This document shows positions 62,590-64,000 of a DNA stretch of 64,000 bases, piece after piece (positions within the stretch are counted from its first letter, which is position 1; every line of letters begins with the position of its first letter). A program made the position numbers and the translations under genes. Under the pieces are notes generated by a model. It was given only the letters and a program-made list of their open reading frames with translations. It searched no databases and had not been told where the DNA came from. Origin of the DNA: Actinomadura barringtoniae (GTDB taxonomy: Bacteria; Actinomycetota; Actinomycetes; Streptosporangiales; Streptosporangiaceae); NCBI RefSeq assembly GCF_017573505.1, contig NZ_JAGEOJ010000006.1:62001-126000 (forward strand), read 5' to 3'.

Positions 62590-64000
62590 ATGCGCAAGTC
62601 CATCGCCACCGTGTCCCTCAGCGGCTCTCTCGCCGACAAACTGACAGCCGCCCATGCCGCCGGTTTCAGCGGCGTTGAGATCTTCGAGAACGATCTGGTC
62701 TCCAGCGCGCCGGCTCCGGAGGACGTGCGGCGCCGCGCCTCCGACCTCGGACTTGAGGTCCTGCTCTACCAGCCGTTCCGCGACTTCGAGGCCGTTCCGC
62801 CCGACCGCCTCGCCGCGGGGTTGCGCCGCGCGGAGCACAAGTTCGCCGTGATGGAGCGACTGGGGGTCGAGCAACTGCTCGTGTGCTCCAGCGTCTCGCC
62901 GGCGGCGGTGGACGACGATGCGCTCGCCGCGCAACAGCTGCGGATCCTTGCCGAGCGTGCGGCCGAACACGGCATTCGGATCGCCTACGAGGCGCTGGCA
63001 TGGGGTCGCCACGTCAGCGATTACCTGCACGCTTGGCGGATCGTGCGGATGGCCGATCATCCGAACCTCGGCCTGTGCCTGGACAGCTTCCACATCCTGG
63101 CCCGCGAGGTCGCCCCCTACGCCATCGAGACGATCCCCGGCGACAAGATCTTCTTTCTGCAGCTCGCCGACGCGCCCACCCTGCCGATGGACGTCCTGCA
63201 CTGGAGCCGCCACTATCGCTGCTTCCCTGGTCAAGGTGACCTCGATGTGGCGGGGCTCGTGTGCAACGTTCTGCGGGCAGGCTATGACGGGCCACTGTCC
63301 CTGGAGGTGTTCAACGACATCTTCCGGCAGGCGGCAGCCATGCGTACGGCCCAGGACGCGATGCGCTCCCTGATCGCGCTGGAGGAGCAGGTCGGCGCCC
63401 GCCTCGGCGATTCGCCACATGCTGCGGGGTTGGCGCTGCCGCCTCCCCCGGTCGTTCCGACCGGATTCGCGTTCGCGGAGCTGGCGACGCCGGACCCCGG
63501 CTCGCTGGCCGGGCTGCTGAACGCGCTCGGATTCGTCCGTACCGGAACGCACCGGCACAAGTCCGTCAGCCTGTGGGAGCAAGGCGATGCGCGGATCCTG
63601 CTGAACCACGGAAGCCCCGAGAGCCCCGATGGTCCGGCACTCTCCGCGATCGGGCTGGAATCCCCCTCCCCCGCGGCGGCCGTCAAACGCGCCGAGGCGC
63701 TCCTGTCCCCGGTCCTGCCGCGCGTCTGGGATCCGCACGACGCGCCGCTGGACGCCGTCGCCGCCCCGGACGGCACCGATCTGTTCTTCTGCCGGACGGG
63801 ACGGCCGGATCATCCGAGCTGGACCGGCGACTTCTCGGAAGACCGGCAGGACGCGCCGGGCGACCCCGGCGAGATCACTCATATCGACCACGTCGCGCTC
63901 ACCCAGCCGTGGCACCAGTTCGACGAGGCGTCCCTGTTCTACAAGAGCGTCCTAGGTCTGCGCCCCCACGAGAGCCTCGAGCTGCCCGACCCTTACGGCC
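62590..64000 (+). CDS. 3-dehydroshikimate dehydratase-like TIM-barrel/VOC bifunctional protein (partial)
   Basis: Starts at ATG 62590 and is open to the right edge (470 codons visible). Residues ~1-270 are a sugar-phosphate isomerase/epimerase-type TIM barrel (SIATVSLSGSLADKLTAAHAAGFSGVEIFE, NLGLCLDSFHI, FLQLADAP, SLEVFNDIFR). From ~295 there is a vicinal-oxygen-chelate region like 4-hydroxyphenylpyruvate dioxygenase (FAFAELATPDPGSLAGLLNALGFVRTGTHR; ITHIDHVALTQP). The fusion matches QsuB-like 3-dehydroshikimate dehydratases, which make protocatechuate in quinate/shikimate breakdown. A TetR-type palindrome lies in its promoter region. Confidence 0.88.
   Translation, partial: MRKSIATVSLSGSLADKLTAAHAAGFSGVEIFENDLVSSAPAPEDVRRRASDLGLEVLLYQPFRDFEAVPPDRLAAGLRRAEHKFAVMERLGVEQLLVCSSVSPAAVDDDALAAQQLRILAERAAEHGIRIAYEALAWGRHVSDYLHAWRIVRMADHPNLGLCLDSFHILAREVAPYAIETIPGDKIFFLQLADAPTLPMDVLHWSRHYRCFPGQGDLDVAGLVCNVLRAGYDGPLSLEVFNDIFRQAAAMRTAQDAMRSLIALEEQVGARLGDSPHAAGLALPPPPVVPTGFAFAELATPDPGSLAGLLNALGFVRTGTHRHKSVSLWEQGDARILLNHGSPESPDGPALSAIGLESPSPAAAVKRAEALLSPVLPRVWDPHDAPLDAVAAPDGTDLFFCRTGRPDHPSWTGDFSEDRQDAPGDPGEITHIDHVALTQPWHQFDEASLFYKSVLGLRPHESLELPDPYG

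Noticed and set aside
62251-63915. 554-codon leftward frame at the right edge
   Set aside because: Antisense to the clear TIM-barrel/VOC gene starting at 62590, which stays open to the window end.

Overview
The window is very GC-rich, with frequent GTG starts, start/stop overlaps of the ATGA or GTGA type, SARP, ECF, TetR, PadR and IclR regulators, an FdxA-like ferredoxin and many secreted glycoside hydrolases. This points to a filamentous actinomycete, most likely in or near the Streptosporangiales (Actinomadura or Thermomonosporaceae type). The genus is inference only. I see no convincing rRNA, tRNA, CRISPR array or intact insertion sequence.

Layout. 1-1.8 kb: MacB-type efflux operon (lipoprotein, adaptor, ATPase running off the left edge). 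1.9-3.9 kb: decayed stretch with an excisionase-like remnant, a DUF6069 membrane protein and a frameshifted SDR. 3.9-9.8 kb: MDR oxidoreductase, secreted clan GH-A-like lipoprotein, GNAT, secreted lysozyme-like protein behind a hairpin-rich leader, methyltransferase, small lipoprotein. 9.8-15 kb: secreted GH35-GH31 pair. 15-18 kb: DGPF protein, ECF42-type sigma factor and N-formylglutamate amidohydrolase, with a matching promoter. 18.6-22.3 kb: two-component system convergent with an acyl-CoA ligase. 22.5-28.6 kb: TetR/epimerase pair with twin operators, ASCH protein, WD40 Ser/Thr kinase, hydrolase/PadR pair with a shared palindrome. 28.8-35.2 kb: ABC transporter, secreted glycosidase-like protein, epoxide hydrolase.

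35.3-57 kb is the most unusual part: a lipid-type biosynthetic cluster with no ketosynthase and no NRPS module. A long leftward operon carries ACP, ferritin-like diiron protein, hot-dog thioesterase-like protein, alpha/beta hydrolase, second ACP, acyl ligase, class III aminotransferase, MFS exporter, desaturase, fatty acyl-AMP ligase, cyclopropane-synthase-like methyltransferase and free-standing condensation domain. A rightward, almost fully overlapping operon carries GNAT, a 574-aa unknown, a mini-Rieske protein, a 7Fe ferredoxin, a cupin and an aldehyde dehydrogenase. A SARP regulator, a PLP aldolase/deaminase-like protein and a DUF3050 protein follow. A SARP-type direct repeat lies in the divergent promoter region. 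The likely logic is activation of a fatty acid, loading on ACP, oxidation or desaturation, methylation, amination or amide/ester formation, and export. The product is unknown.

57.3-64 kb: an IclR-controlled catabolic region (two FAH hydrolases, two SDRs, a CMD-family protein) ending in a TIM-barrel/VOC dehydratase-like gene cut by the right edge. Across the window, short tandem duplications of 15-38 bp lie at gene boundaries, often spanning a stop or start codon.
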